This document shows positions 56,227 to 64,000 of a DNA stretch of 64,000 nt, piece after piece. The first letter of the stretch is position 1, and each line of letters starts with the position of its first letter. The DNA is from Streptomyces sp. NBC_00691. GTDB lineage: Bacteria; Actinomycetota; Actinomycetes; Streptomycetales; Streptomycetaceae. The translations under genes and the position numbers were made by a program. The stretch is from assembly GCF_036226665.1 (NCBI RefSeq), contig NZ_CP109007.1:4690501-4754500 (forward strand). Direction: 5' to 3'. Below the pieces are notes generated by a model. That model saw only the letters and a list, made by a program, of their open reading frames with translations, was not told where the DNA came from and ran no database searches.

Positions 56227-57804
56227 GTGATCGATATCAGCGAATCCGTGATGCAGTTCCTTCTGGCGTTGATCGTCGCCGGACCGCTCCTCGGCGCGGT
56301 CGCCGCCCTGCTCCCCGCCCCGCCGGGGCTGAAGGGGAAGTCCCCGGACCAGGCCGTGCTCCGCCACGGCGTCACGGTCACCGGGGTGATCCTGCTGGCC
56401 GCGATCGTCCTCGCGCTCGGCTTCGACCACGACCAGCCGTCGAGGATGCAGGCAACGACGGACATCAGCTGGATCCACGCACTCGACGTGCGGATCCACC
56501 TCGGTGTCGACGGCATCTCCCTCCCCCTCCTGGTCCTGACCGCGCTCCTGAGCTTCCTCTGCGCGCTGTACAGCTACTTCAAGATGCCCGCGGGCCCTTC
56601 CCCCAAGGGCTTCGTGGCGCTGCTCCTCGTCCTGGAGTCCGGCACCCTCGCCACCTTCGCCGTCCTCGACCTGATCCTGTTCTTCCTGGCCTTCGAGATG
56701 GTCCTCGTCCCGATGTACTTCCTCATCGCCCGCTGGGGCGGCGAGGCCAGGCAGGCCGCGGCCTGGAAGTTCATCCTCTACACGCTGCTCGGCTCCGTCG
56801 TCATGCTGCTCGGCCTGCTCCTCATCGGAGTGAAGGCGGGCACCTTCGACATGGTGGCACTGGCCACTGACAACGGCCGGGGACTGACCACATCCGTGCA
56901 GGTCATCGCCGTTCTCGCGATCGGTCTCGGGCTCGCGGTGAAGACCCCGATGTGGCCGCTGCACAGCTGGCTCCCGGACGCCCACACCGCCGCCCCGACG
57001 GTCGGCTCGGTCCTCCTCGCCGGCGTCCTGCTCAAGATGGGCACATACGGTTTCGTCCGGATCGTCCTGCCGATCGCCCCCGACGGCATGCGGGTCTTCG
57101 CCCCTTACCTGGCCGCGTTCGCCGTCGCCGGGATCATCTACGGATCGCTCGCCTGCCTCGCTCTCGTACGGCCCGGCAACAAGGGCGACCTCAAGCGCCT
57201 CATCGCCTACTCCTCCGTCGGCCACATGGGCTTCGTGCTCCTCGGCATCGCCACCATGACCCCCACCGGCGTCAACGGCGCGCTCTTCGCCAACGTCGCC
57301 CACGGCCTCGTCACCGGCCTGCTCTTCTTCCTGGTCGGCGCGGTCAAGGACCGGTACGGCACCGCCGACCTCGACACCCTCGCGGGAGCCACCGGCGCCG
57401 CCCTCTACGGCCGCGCCCCGCGTCTCGGCGCCCTCCTCGCCTTCGCCGCCGTCGCCTCCCTCGGTCTGCCCGGCCTGGCCGGCTTCTGGGGCGAGATGCT
57501 GGCCCTGTTCGGGGCCTTCGAGCCGGCCCCGGGCCTCAGCCGGCCCGCGTTCCTCACGTTCATGGCGATCGGCGCCTTCGGGACCCTGCTCACCGCCGCG
57601 TACCTCCTGCTCGTCGTCCGCCGCGTCTGCATGGGCGGCCCCCGCCCCGCGGGCGAGACGCCGATCGCCGACGTCCAGGGGTACGAGTTCGCCGCCTGGA
57701 CCCCGCTCGTCGCCCTCACCGTCCTCGCCGGACTCTGGCCCGCGGTCCTCCTCGGCCTCACCGACCCGGCCGTCCAGCAGCTCCTCGCCGGAGGCACCCG
57801 ATGA
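56227..57804 (+). CDS. nuoM2: Complex I subunit M, second copy
   Basis: 525 residues from the GTG at 56227, 3 bp after the nuoL2 stop. Contains FFLAFEMVLVPMYFLIARWG, KTPMWPLHSWLPDAHTAAPTVGSVLLAGVLLKMG and GDLKRLIAYSSVGHMGFVLLG. Overlaps nuoN2. Confidence 0.95.
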   Translation: MIDISESVMQFLLALIVAGPLLGAVAALLPAPPGLKGKSPDQAVLRHGVTVTGVILLAAIVLALGFDHDQPSRMQATTDISWIHALDVRIHLGVDGISLPLLVLTALLSFLCALYSYFKMPAGPSPKGFVALLLVLESGTLATFAVLDLILFFLAFEMVLVPMYFLIARWGGEARQAAAWKFILYTLLGSVVMLLGLLLIGVKAGTFDMVALATDNGRGLTTSVQVIAVLAIGLGLAVKTPMWPLHSWLPDAHTAAPTVGSVLLAGVLLKMGTYGFVRIVLPIAPDGMRVFAPYLAAFAVAGIIYGSLACLALVRPGNKGDLKRLIAYSSVGHMGFVLLGIATMTPTGVNGALFANVAHGLVTGLLFFLVGAVKDRYGTADLDTLAGATGAALYGRAPRLGALLAFAAVASLGLPGLAGFWGEMLALFGAFEPAPGLSRPAFLTFMAIGAFGTLLTAAYLLLVVRRVCMGGPRPAGETPIADVQGYEFAAWTPLVALTVLAGLWPAVLLGLTDPAVQQLLAGGTR

Positions 57805-59339
57805 CCCCCTTGACGGCGCTCGCCGGCGAGTCGCTCGTCCAGTCCGTCGACTGGCTGACGATCGCGCCCCCCACCCTCACGGCCGTGGTCGCCCTCGTCG
57901 TGCTCGTCGCCGACCTGTTCGTCCCCGAGGAGCGCAAGCGGCTCCTCGGCTGGACCGCGATCGCCGGTCTGGTCGCCGCCCTCGCCCTTCTCGTGCCGCT
58001 GCGGGCCGGCGACCGCTCCACCTTCTGTCTCACCGCGGACACCCAGGTCGACGCGTGCAGCTACACGGCCGACCACTTCACCCTGGCCATCCAGCTGCTC
58101 GTGCTCGGCGGCGCGCTCGTGACGGCGCTGCTCTCCGTGACCGAGACCCGCGAGAGGCTCCCGGCCGGCGAGTACTGGTTCCTGCTGCTGTCCTCGGCCG
58201 CCGGAGCCGCGCTGCTGCCCGCCTCCCGGGACCTCGCGACCCTGGTCGTCGCCCTGGAGGTGGCCTCACTGCCCGCCTTCGCGCTCGTCGGCCTCAAGCG
58301 CGGCGACCGCATGTCCGGCGAGGCCGCGCTCAAGTTCTTCCTGTCCTCCGTGACCGCGACCGCCGTCACCCTGCTCGGCGTCAGCTTCGTGTACGCGGCG
58401 ACCGGCACCCTCCACCTCACGGAGCTCGCCCAGTCCCTCGACGAGGTCCCCGGCCAGCTCCAGACGCTCGCCGGGGCGGGGGTGGCCCTCACCCTCGTCG
58501 GCTTCGCGTTCAAGACGGCCGCCGTCCCCTTCCACTTCTGGGTGCCGGACACCTACGTCGGTGCCCCGCTGCCCGTCGCCGCCTATCTGTCGGTCGTCGG
58601 CAAGGCCGTCGGCTTCACCGGGCTCATCCTGGTGACGGTCGTCGCCTTCCCCTCGTACGCCGACGTGTGGGGCCCGGCGCTCGCCGCCCTCGCCGCGCTG
58701 ACCATGACCGTCGGCAACGTCGCCGCCCTGCGGCAGCTGCCCACGCGCGCGTGGAGCGCGGTCCGGCTGCTCGCCTGGTCCTCGGTCGCCCAGGCCGGCT
58801 ACCTGCTCGTGCCGATCGCGGCCGCCGCGTACTCCAGCGACGACCAGATCGGTGCCACCGTCGCGTACGCCCTGATGTACGCCGTGGTGAACCTCGGCGC
58901 GTTCGCGGTCGTCGCGCTCGTCGCCCGCCGACACCCGGAGAACCGGCTCGCGGACTACCGGGGCCTGTACGCGACGAGCCCCGCCGCCGCGCTGGCGCTC
59001 GCCTTCTTCCTCCTGAATCTGGCCGGTTTGCCCCCGGGTATCATCGGCCTCTTCGCCAAGGTGACCGTCTTCTCGGCGGCCGTCGACGCGGGCCTCGGCT
59101 GGCTGGCCGTGATCATGGGCGTGAACGTCGTGATCGGGCTGTACTACTACCTCCGCTGGACGGCGCTGCTGTTCCGCACGCCGGAAGGCGCGCAGGAGGA
59201 GGCGCCGGTGAAGGGCCGTGTCCCCCACGCGGTCCCCGCGCCGATCACCCTGGCGATCGTGCTGACCGCCGTCGCCGGAGTCGTCCTGTCGGGTTACCCG
59301 CAGTTCGCCCTGCGGTTCGCGGCGACCAGCCTGTTCTGA
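57801..59339 (+). CDS. nuoN2: Complex I subunit N, second copy
   Basis: 512 residues from the ATG at 57801. Contains VALEVASLPAFALVGLKRGDRMSGEAALKFFL, FKTAAVPFHFWVPDTYVGAPLPVAAYLS and VRLLAWSSVAQAGYLLVPI (Trp-Ser in place of the DIKRLLAYSS of NuoN, losing the Asp-Ile-Lys segment). Last nuo gene of the cluster; no terminator is obvious before mscL 45 bp on. Confidence 0.94.
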   Translation: MTPLTALAGESLVQSVDWLTIAPPTLTAVVALVVLVADLFVPEERKRLLGWTAIAGLVAALALLVPLRAGDRSTFCLTADTQVDACSYTADHFTLAIQLLVLGGALVTALLSVTETRERLPAGEYWFLLLSSAAGAALLPASRDLATLVVALEVASLPAFALVGLKRGDRMSGEAALKFFLSSVTATAVTLLGVSFVYAATGTLHLTELAQSLDEVPGQLQTLAGAGVALTLVGFAFKTAAVPFHFWVPDTYVGAPLPVAAYLSVVGKAVGFTGLILVTVVAFPSYADVWGPALAALAALTMTVGNVAALRQLPTRAWSAVRLLAWSSVAQAGYLLVPIAAAAYSSDDQIGATVAYALMYAVVNLGAFAVVALVARRHPENRLADYRGLYATSPAAALALAFFLLNLAGLPPGIIGLFAKVTVFSAAVDAGLGWLAVIMGVNVVIGLYYYLRWTALLFRTPEGAQEEAPVKGRVPHAVPAPITLAIVLTAVAGVVLSGYPQFALRFAATSLF

Positions 59340-59384
59340 TCCCCCCCACGAGCCGACACGAGCATCACCGAGGAGCATCACCCC

Positions 59385-59840
59385 GTGCTGAACGGATTCA
59401 AGGACTTCATACTTCGTGGAAACGTCATCTCGATGGCCATCGGTCTGGCTGTCGGAACGGCGTTCACGGCGGTCGTCACGGGGTTCAGCAAGGCGTTCAT
59501 CACCCCGCTCATCGGCCTCGCCACCGGCTCCGTCGGCAACTTCAACGACGCGCAGTTCCACGTCGGCAAGACCGTCTTCCCCTACGGTCTGGCGATCTCC
59601 GCCGCCATAGCGTTCGTCATCACCGCCGCGGTCCTCTACTTCCTGATCGTCGCCCCGCTGGCGAAGGTCCAGGCGAAGTTCGCGAAGGAGGAGGCGGCCG
59701 ACCCCAAGGCAGAGAAGCGCGACTGCCCCCGCTGCTTCACCGAGATCCCGGCCATCGCCTCCCGCTGCGCCCACTGCACCAGCGAGGTCGAGCCCGTGGC
59801 CGTCACCCTGGAGAAGTTCGGCGTCCCGACGCCCCGCTGA
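59385..59840 (+). CDS. mscL: Large-conductance mechanosensitive channel with C-terminal zinc ribbon
   Basis: 151 residues from the GTG at 59385. The N-terminal LNGFKDFILRGNVISMAIGLAVGTAFTAVV helix forms the pore and is typical of MscL; the second helix is YGLAISAAIAFVITAAVLYFLIVAP. After the cytoplasmic helix there is CPRC...CAHC (about 119-136), a zinc-ribbon-like pair not found in the E. coli protein. The channel releases solutes on osmotic downshock. It may be read through from the nuo2 operon. Confidence 0.9.
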   Translation: MLNGFKDFILRGNVISMAIGLAVGTAFTAVVTGFSKAFITPLIGLATGSVGNFNDAQFHVGKTVFPYGLAISAAIAFVITAAVLYFLIVAPLAKVQAKFAKEEAADPKAEKRDCPRCFTEIPAIASRCAHCTSEVEPVAVTLEKFGVPTPR

Positions 59841-60026
59841 TCACCCGAACGGCCCACACCCCGCCACCGGCGCCCCCGGAGCGGCCGGGGGAACCCGAAC
59901 CTCCCGCCTGGCGTTGACCAGTACGGAAGGGTCCACTGGACCTGGAGGTCCCTCCCGGACGAAGACCGGGAGTGGACGACCAACGACGCAAAGGGTTCCC
60001 CTGCCGCACCACTTGGAGGGCGTACC

Positions 60027-60890
60027 GTGCACCGCCGGCACAACGGGCTGAGGACCGCCGTACTCCTCGGAGGGCTCTCCGCCCTCATCATCGTCATCGG
60101 CAGCTTCTTCGGCCGTACGGGGCTGATCGTCGCGCTGTTGGTGGCGCTCGGCACCAACGCGTACGCGTACTGGAACAGCGACAAGCTGGCACTGCGGGCC
60201 ATGAGGGCCCGGCCGGTCAGCGAGTTCGAGGCCCCCGCCCTGTACCGGATGGTGCGGGAGCTCTCCACGCAGGCGCGCCAGCCCATGCCGCGGCTCTACA
60301 TCTCGCCGACCCAGGCGCCCAACGCCTTCGCGACCGGCCGCAACCCGCGCAACGCCGCGGTGTGCTGCACCGAGGGCATCCTCGCGATCCTCGACGAGCG
60401 CGAGCTGCGCGGAGTCATCGGCCACGAGCTGAGCCATGTCTACAACCGGGACATCCTCATCTCCTCGGTCGCCGGAGCGCTCGCCTCCGTGATCATGTTC
60501 CTGGTCAACTTCGCCTGGCTGATCCCGGTCGGCCGGTCCAGCGACGACGACCGTCCCGGGCTGCTCGGGATGCTCCTCGTCATGATCCTGGGCCCGATCG
60601 CCGCCTCGGTCATCCAGCTGGCCATCTCCCGCTCCCGCGAGTACGAGGCCGACGCCTCCGGCGCGCAGCTCACCGGCGACCCGCTCGCCCTGGCCAGTGC
60701 CCTGCGGAAGCTGGACGCCGGCACCAGGCAGCTGCCGCTGCCCGCCGAGCCGCGGATCGAGACCGCGAGCCACATGATGATCGCGAACCCGTTCGGCCCC
60801 GGAAAGGGCATGTCCAAGATGTTCTCCACCCACCCGCCGATGGCCGAGCGGATCGCCCGGCTCGAACAGATGGCAGGTCGACGCCCGTGA
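60027..60890 (+). CDS. htpX: HtpX-like M48 membrane zinc metalloprotease
   Basis: 287 residues from the GTG at 60027 after GGAGGG. Two N-terminal helices, then RPMPRLYISPTQAPNAFATGRNP, the zinc motif HELSH (in GVIGHELSHVYNRDIL), two further helices and the third ligand Glu in SREYEADASGAQLTG. It degrades damaged membrane proteins. Stop overlaps the YccF gene. Confidence 0.95.
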   Translation: MHRRHNGLRTAVLLGGLSALIIVIGSFFGRTGLIVALLVALGTNAYAYWNSDKLALRAMRARPVSEFEAPALYRMVRELSTQARQPMPRLYISPTQAPNAFATGRNPRNAAVCCTEGILAILDERELRGVIGHELSHVYNRDILISSVAGALASVIMFLVNFAWLIPVGRSSDDDRPGLLGMLLVMILGPIAASVIQLAISRSREYEADASGAQLTGDPLALASALRKLDAGTRQLPLPAEPRIETASHMMIANPFGPGKGMSKMFSTHPPMAERIARLEQMAGRRP

Positions 60891-61285
60891 AGACGATCCT
60901 CAACATCATCTGGCTGATCCTCTGCGGATTCTGGATGTTCCTGGGCTACATGCTCGCGGGCGTCCTGCTCTGCATCACGATCATCGGCATCCCCTTCGGG
61001 TTGGCCGCGTTCCGCATCGGGCTCTACGCGCTGTGGCCCTTCGGGCAGACCGTCGTGGACCGCCGCGACGCGGGAGCCCCCTCCTGCGTGGGCAACGTCC
61101 TGTGGCTGATCCTGGCCGGCTGGTGGCTCGCCCTCGGCCACATCACCACCGGCATCGCCCTCTGCATCACGATCATCGGCATCCCGCTCGGCATCGCGAA
61201 CTTCAAGATGATCCCGGTGTCGCTCCTGCCGCTCGGCAAGGAGATCGTCCCCACGGACCAGGCCTACGGCTACACGAGCCGCTAG
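60887..61285 (+). CDS. YccF domain membrane protein
   Basis: 132 residues from the GTG at 60887 (GTGA overlap with htpX). Two copies of a ~55-residue YccF unit, each with a hydrophobic helix followed by CITIIGIP(F/L)G: repeats begin at NIIWLILCGFW and NVLWLILAGWW. Probably an inner-membrane protein coupled to the protease; function unknown. Confidence 0.9.
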   Translation: MKTILNIIWLILCGFWMFLGYMLAGVLLCITIIGIPFGLAAFRIGLYALWPFGQTVVDRRDAGAPSCVGNVLWLILAGWWLALGHITTGIALCITIIGIPLGIANFKMIPVSLLPLGKEIVPTDQAYGYTSR

Positions 61286-61316
61286 GTGCGGAGCCCCCGC
61301 CAGGCACTCGCCGCCC

Positions 61317-61478
61317 GTGCGCTGCGAACTCCGTGGCTGCGAGCCGCGCGGGGAACCGGCCCGGGCCGTCACCGAGGCGCTCGTGGAGGGCACCGCGCCG
61401 CTCGGCACGCTGGACGTGACCTTCCAGGAGCTGGCCGACACCCTCACGAAGGCGGGGGTACGGCTCGTCCTCGACTGA
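61317..61478 (+). CDS. Possible small protein or gene remnant
   Basis: 53 codons from a GTG at 61317, ending VTFQELADTLTKAGVRLVLD. Codon third positions are G/C rich and the peptide looks protein-like with an amphipathic helix, but there is no clear ribosome site and it overlaps the 3' end of the opposite-strand permease by 35 bp. It may be the surviving C-terminus of a decayed gene. Confidence 0.3.
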   Translation: MRCELRGCEPRGEPARAVTEALVEGTAPLGTLDVTFQELADTLTKAGVRLVLD

Positions 61479-62682
61479 TCGCCCACGCCACCACGCCCAC
61501 GGCCACCACCCCGGACCCCGCGAGGACGGCGCCCAGCGGCAGCGCGAAGGCGAGCGCCGCGCACCCGGCGAGCCCGAGCGCGGCGAGCGGCCGGTGCGCG
61601 GGCCCCAGCGTCCAGGCGGAGGCGTTCGCGATGCCGTAGTAGACGAGCACCCCGAAGGACGAGAAGCCGATCGCGCCGCGCACGTCCGCCGTCGCCGCGA
61701 CGACGGCCACCACCGCGCCGACCGCGAGCTCGGCCCGGTGCGGTACCTGGAAGCGGGGGTGGACGGCCGCGAGCGCGGTCGGCAGATAGGCGTCCCGGGC
61801 CATCGCCAGGGCCGTACGGGACACGCCGAGGATCAGGGAGAGCAGCGAGCCGAGGGCGGCGGCGGCCGCGCCGACCGTGACCACCGGCACCAGCCACGCG
61901 GCGCCCGCCGCCCGGGCGGTGTCGGTCAGCGGCGCGGGGGAGTCGGCGAGGGCCTGGGGGCCGAGGACGGTGAGCACGCCGATCGCGACGAGCGCGTAGA
62001 CGGCGAGCGCGATGCCGAGTGCGAGGGGTACGGCGCGGGGGATGGTGCGGGCCGGATCGCGGACCTCCTCACCGAGCGTGGCGATGCGCGCGTACCCCGC
62101 GAATGCGAAGAAGAGCAAACCAGCGGCCTGCAGAACGCCGCCTGTGGTGAGTCCCGCGCCGGGGGAGGCGGGGCGCGTCCCGCCGGCCCCGAGGGCGACC
62201 ACGACGACCGCGACGAGGACCGCGAGAACGAACCCGACGATCACCCGGGTGAGCAGCGCCGACTTCTGGACTCCGCCGTAGTTGACGGCGGTCAGGGCCA
62301 CCACGGCGGCCACCGCCACCGCGTGCGAGTGCTCCGGCCACAGGTACGCGCCGACGGTCAGCGCCATCGCCGCGCAGGAGGCCGTCTTGCCCACCACGAA
62401 CGCCCAGCCCGCGAGGTACCCCCAGAACGATCCGAGGCATTCGCGACCGTACACATAGGTGCCGCCCGAACGGGGGTACCGGGCCGCGAGCCGGGCCGAG
62501 GCCATGGCGTTGCAGTACGCGACGACGGCGGCGGTCCCAAGCGCGAGGAGCAAGCCGCTCCCGGACCCGGCGGCCCCCGCGGCCGGCCCGAGCGCGACGA
62601 AGATCCCGGCCCCGACCATGGCGCCGAGCCCGATCACGACCGCGTCGAAGACACCGAGGGACCGGCGCAGCTCAGCACTCAT
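61444..62682 (-). CDS. APC superfamily amino acid permease
   Basis: 412 residues, ATG at 62680-62682. About 12 helices; GLGAMVGAGIFVALGPAAGAAG in helix 1 (substrate-binding GxG), ARYPRSGGTYVYGRECLGSFWGYLAGW and FFAFAGYARIATLGEEVRDPARTIPRA in helix 6 and after are diagnostic. A GTG nine codons upstream lies within a terminator hairpin and was rejected. Substrate unknown. Confidence 0.9.
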   Translation of the reverse strand: MSAELRRSLGVFDAVVIGLGAMVGAGIFVALGPAAGAAGSGSGLLLALGTAAVVAYCNAMASARLAARYPRSGGTYVYGRECLGSFWGYLAGWAFVVGKTASCAAMALTVGAYLWPEHSHAVAVAAVVALTAVNYGGVQKSALLTRVIVGFVLAVLVAVVVVALGAGGTRPASPGAGLTTGGVLQAAGLLFFAFAGYARIATLGEEVRDPARTIPRAVPLALGIALAVYALVAIGVLTVLGPQALADSPAPLTDTARAAGAAWLVPVVTVGAAAAALGSLLSLILGVSRTALAMARDAYLPTALAAVHPRFQVPHRAELAVGAVVAVVAATADVRGAIGFSSFGVLVYYGIANASAWTLGPAHRPLAALGLAGCAALAFALPLGAVLAGSGVVAVGVVAWAISRGRAVPPPS

Positions 62683-62701
62683 GCGCCGCAGCCTAGGGCC
62701 T

Positions 62702-62747
62702 GTCGTCACACTCCCGTCGTCGGAGGGGCAGACGGGAGTGTGACGAC
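62702..62747. terminator. Terminator of the ogt-alkB unit
   Basis: Perfect 17-bp stem, 62702-62718 with 62731-62747, 12-nt loop, 25 bp after the alkB stop (leftward) and immediately before the permease start. Confidence 0.88.
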
Positions 62748-62771
62748 GGGCCCTGGGGGGTTTCCTGTCGA

Positions 62772-63434
62772 TCAGGCCGGGCTCACGGCGTCAGGCCCTC
62801 CCCCGTCCACCCGCAGCCCCGTCTCCCGCAGGGTGATGTTGAGCCGCCCGGTGAGCCCGAGGGCGGGATCGGCCGTCCCCGGCCAGACCTTCGGCACCCC
62901 GTGATGGACCCACCGCGAGGCCCCGCCGAACACGAACAGGTCGCCGGAGGCCAGCTCGACGTCCTGGTAAGGGCGCCCCCGGCTCTCCTCGTTGCCGAAG
63001 CGGAACACGCACCGGTCCCCGAGACTCAGCGACACCACCGGCGCGCCCGAACGCTCCTCGCGGTCCTGGTGCATCCCCATCCGCGCCCCCGGCGCGTAGA
63101 AGTTCACCAGCGCGGTGTCGGGAGTGAACCCGCCGTCGTCCCCGTACGCCTCGGCGAGCGCCTCCCGGCCCAGGCGCACGAGCCACGCGGGCAACGGCGC
63201 CCCGACGGAGTCGAGATACCGGTACGGGACCCACTGCCGGCCCAGACACAGCGACCGCACCGACATGACCCCGCCACCGGGCAGCACGGTCTGCCGGTAC
63301 GGCACCGGCCCGCGTCCCCACTCCCGGCAGACGTCCACCAGCTCCCGCTGCCGCGCGGGCGCGAGCCACGCGGGCACGTGCACCGCGCCGGGCGCGATCG
63401 TGGCCCGCTCGCGGGGGAACAGGCCCTCGGTCAC
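62772..63434 (-). CDS. alkB: AlkB-type alpha-ketoglutarate-dependent DNA dealkylase
   Basis: 220 residues, GTG at 63432-63434 overlapping the ogt stop. Fe(II)/2-oxoglutarate fold: NFYAPGARMGMHQDREE gives the HxD pair, VHHGV the distal His, and RLNITLRETG the 2-oxoglutarate Arg plus the R-x5-R motif. Oxidatively removes methyl groups from 1-meA and 3-meC. Works with the preceding alkyltransferase. Confidence 0.95.
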   Translation of the reverse strand: MTEGLFPRERATIAPGAVHVPAWLAPARQRELVDVCREWGRGPVPYRQTVLPGGGVMSVRSLCLGRQWVPYRYLDSVGAPLPAWLVRLGREALAEAYGDDGGFTPDTALVNFYAPGARMGMHQDREERSGAPVVSLSLGDRCVFRFGNEESRGRPYQDVELASGDLFVFGGASRWVHHGVPKVWPGTADPALGLTGRLNITLRETGLRVDGGGPDAVSPA

Positions 63435-63928
63435 ACCGGGGCCCCCTCCAGGCCGAGGAGCCGCTCCTTGCGGTCGAGTCCCGCGGCATAGCCGCGCAGA
63501 CCGCCGTCGGCCCCGATCACCCGGTGGCAGGGCCGCACCACGAGCAGCGGATTGCGCCCGATCGCGGTCCCCACGGCCCGAACACCGGCGCCCGGGGAGC
63601 CGACGCGCCGGGCGATCTCCCCGTACGAGACGGTCGTGCCGTACGGGATCTCCTCCAGGGCCCGCCAGACGCGACGCTGGAACTCGGTCCCGGCCCCGCC
63701 GTCGAGCGGCAGGTCGAACCGGTCGCGCCGCCCGGCGAAGTACTCGTCGAGCTGCCCGGCGACCTCGGCGAAGGCCTCGGGCGCGAGCGTCCACCCGTCC
63801 TCGACCTCGACGGCGCCCTTCTGCCCCGGCAGGGACAGCGAGCGCAGCACGGCACGGCCCCCTTCGGCGAGCTGCCCGACCAGCAGCATCTCGCCCAGGG
63901 GGCCGTCGACGTACGCGTACACGGTCAT
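63431..63928 (-). CDS. ogt: Methylated-DNA--protein-cysteine methyltransferase
   Basis: 165 residues, ATG at 63926-63928 with GAGGAA upstream. The acceptor motif PCHRVIGADGGLRGYAAG, the helix-turn-helix FQRRVWRALEEIPYGTTVSYGEIARRVG and the N-terminal domain are complete. It transfers alkyl groups from O6-alkylguanine to its own Cys, a suicide reaction. Translationally coupled to alkB; an in-frame GTG at 63949 is a weaker start. Confidence 0.95.
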   Translation of the reverse strand: MTVYAYVDGPLGEMLLVGQLAEGGRAVLRSLSLPGQKGAVEVEDGWTLAPEAFAEVAGQLDEYFAGRRDRFDLPLDGGAGTEFQRRVWRALEEIPYGTTVSYGEIARRVGSPGAGVRAVGTAIGRNPLLVVRPCHRVIGADGGLRGYAAGLDRKERLLGLEGAPV

Positions 63929-64000
63929 GGCTGGTTCCTCTCCCCGCACGGGTCTTCCACGTCCAGTGTGCGGGGACCGCCGTGCCTCGGGCTGGCGGTA

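Noticed and set aside
54034..57303. A ~1,090-codon open frame antisense to nuoL2/nuoM2
   Set aside because: It is a GC-skew shadow of the real membrane-protein genes; its translation is charged low-complexity sequence without domains.

Overview
This window is high-GC actinobacterial chromosome, almost certainly Streptomyces. The evidence is strong GC3 bias, frequent GTG starts, start/stop overlaps (GTGA, ATGA) through long operons, a Streptomyces griseus-type aminopeptidase, a LAXTG-type sortase substrate, and two respiratory complex I (nuo) loci on one stretch of chromosome. All assignments come from reading the translated sequence; no database was searched.

Layout. 1-750: leftward, truncated NlpC/P60 cell-wall hydrolase. 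751-1420: divergent regulatory region with a good candidate Rex (NADH/NAD+ sensor) operator and four GATCAC boxes in front of nuoA. 1421-17256: complete 14-gene nuoA-N operon (NADH:menaquinone oxidoreductase), closed by a 14-bp hairpin. 17397-22138: AraC-type regulator, secreted intradiol dioxygenase fused to a CBM5/12-type module, fumarylacetoacetase, and a coiled-coil wall-anchored protein. 22168-25693: leftward pair of a POT peptide transporter and a CocE/X-Pro-dipeptidyl-peptidase-type hydrolase. 25916-26926: long-chain polyprenyl diphosphate synthase, plausibly making the menaquinone side chain used by complex I. 27113-29776: LolA-like secreted protein and a secreted M28 aminopeptidase with a P domain. 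29777-30988: a 1.2 kb gene-free gap occupied by a large imperfect inverted repeat; each arm holds a ~130-nt hairpin. 30989-36513: small metabolic and regulatory genes (GNAT, F420-dependent-type reductase, DUF4291, two HxlR regulators with candidate operators, RarD, NmrA-like reductase). 36600-41861: lipoprotein followed by two tandem receptor Ser/Thr kinases whose outer domain is a periplasmic-binding-protein fold. 41924-44906: korAB, 2-oxoacid:ferredoxin oxidoreductase. 45232-48978: one NarL-type response regulator and two paralogous sensor kinases. 49280-59339: a second, reduced nuo cluster (A2 B2 C2 H2 I2 J2 K2 L2 M2 N2) that lacks nuoD, E, F and G. 59385-63928: MscL with a zinc ribbon, HtpX protease, YccF protein, APC permease, and an ogt-alkB alkylation repair pair.

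How the parts fit. The first nuo operon is a normal NADH-driven proton pump, probably repressed by Rex when NADH is low. The second has the whole membrane arm, NuoB2 with all N2 cluster ligands and the ferredoxin-like NuoI2, but no NADH-oxidising module and no 49-kDa subunit. With korAB (which makes reduced ferredoxin) about 4 kb away, a ferredoxin-fed or chimeric complex I is a reasonable hypothesis. NuoC2 carries an unusual ~280-residue repetitive disordered tail. The most unusual non-coding object is the inverted repeat at 30033-30911: its two hairpins keep their pairing while changing stem sequence.
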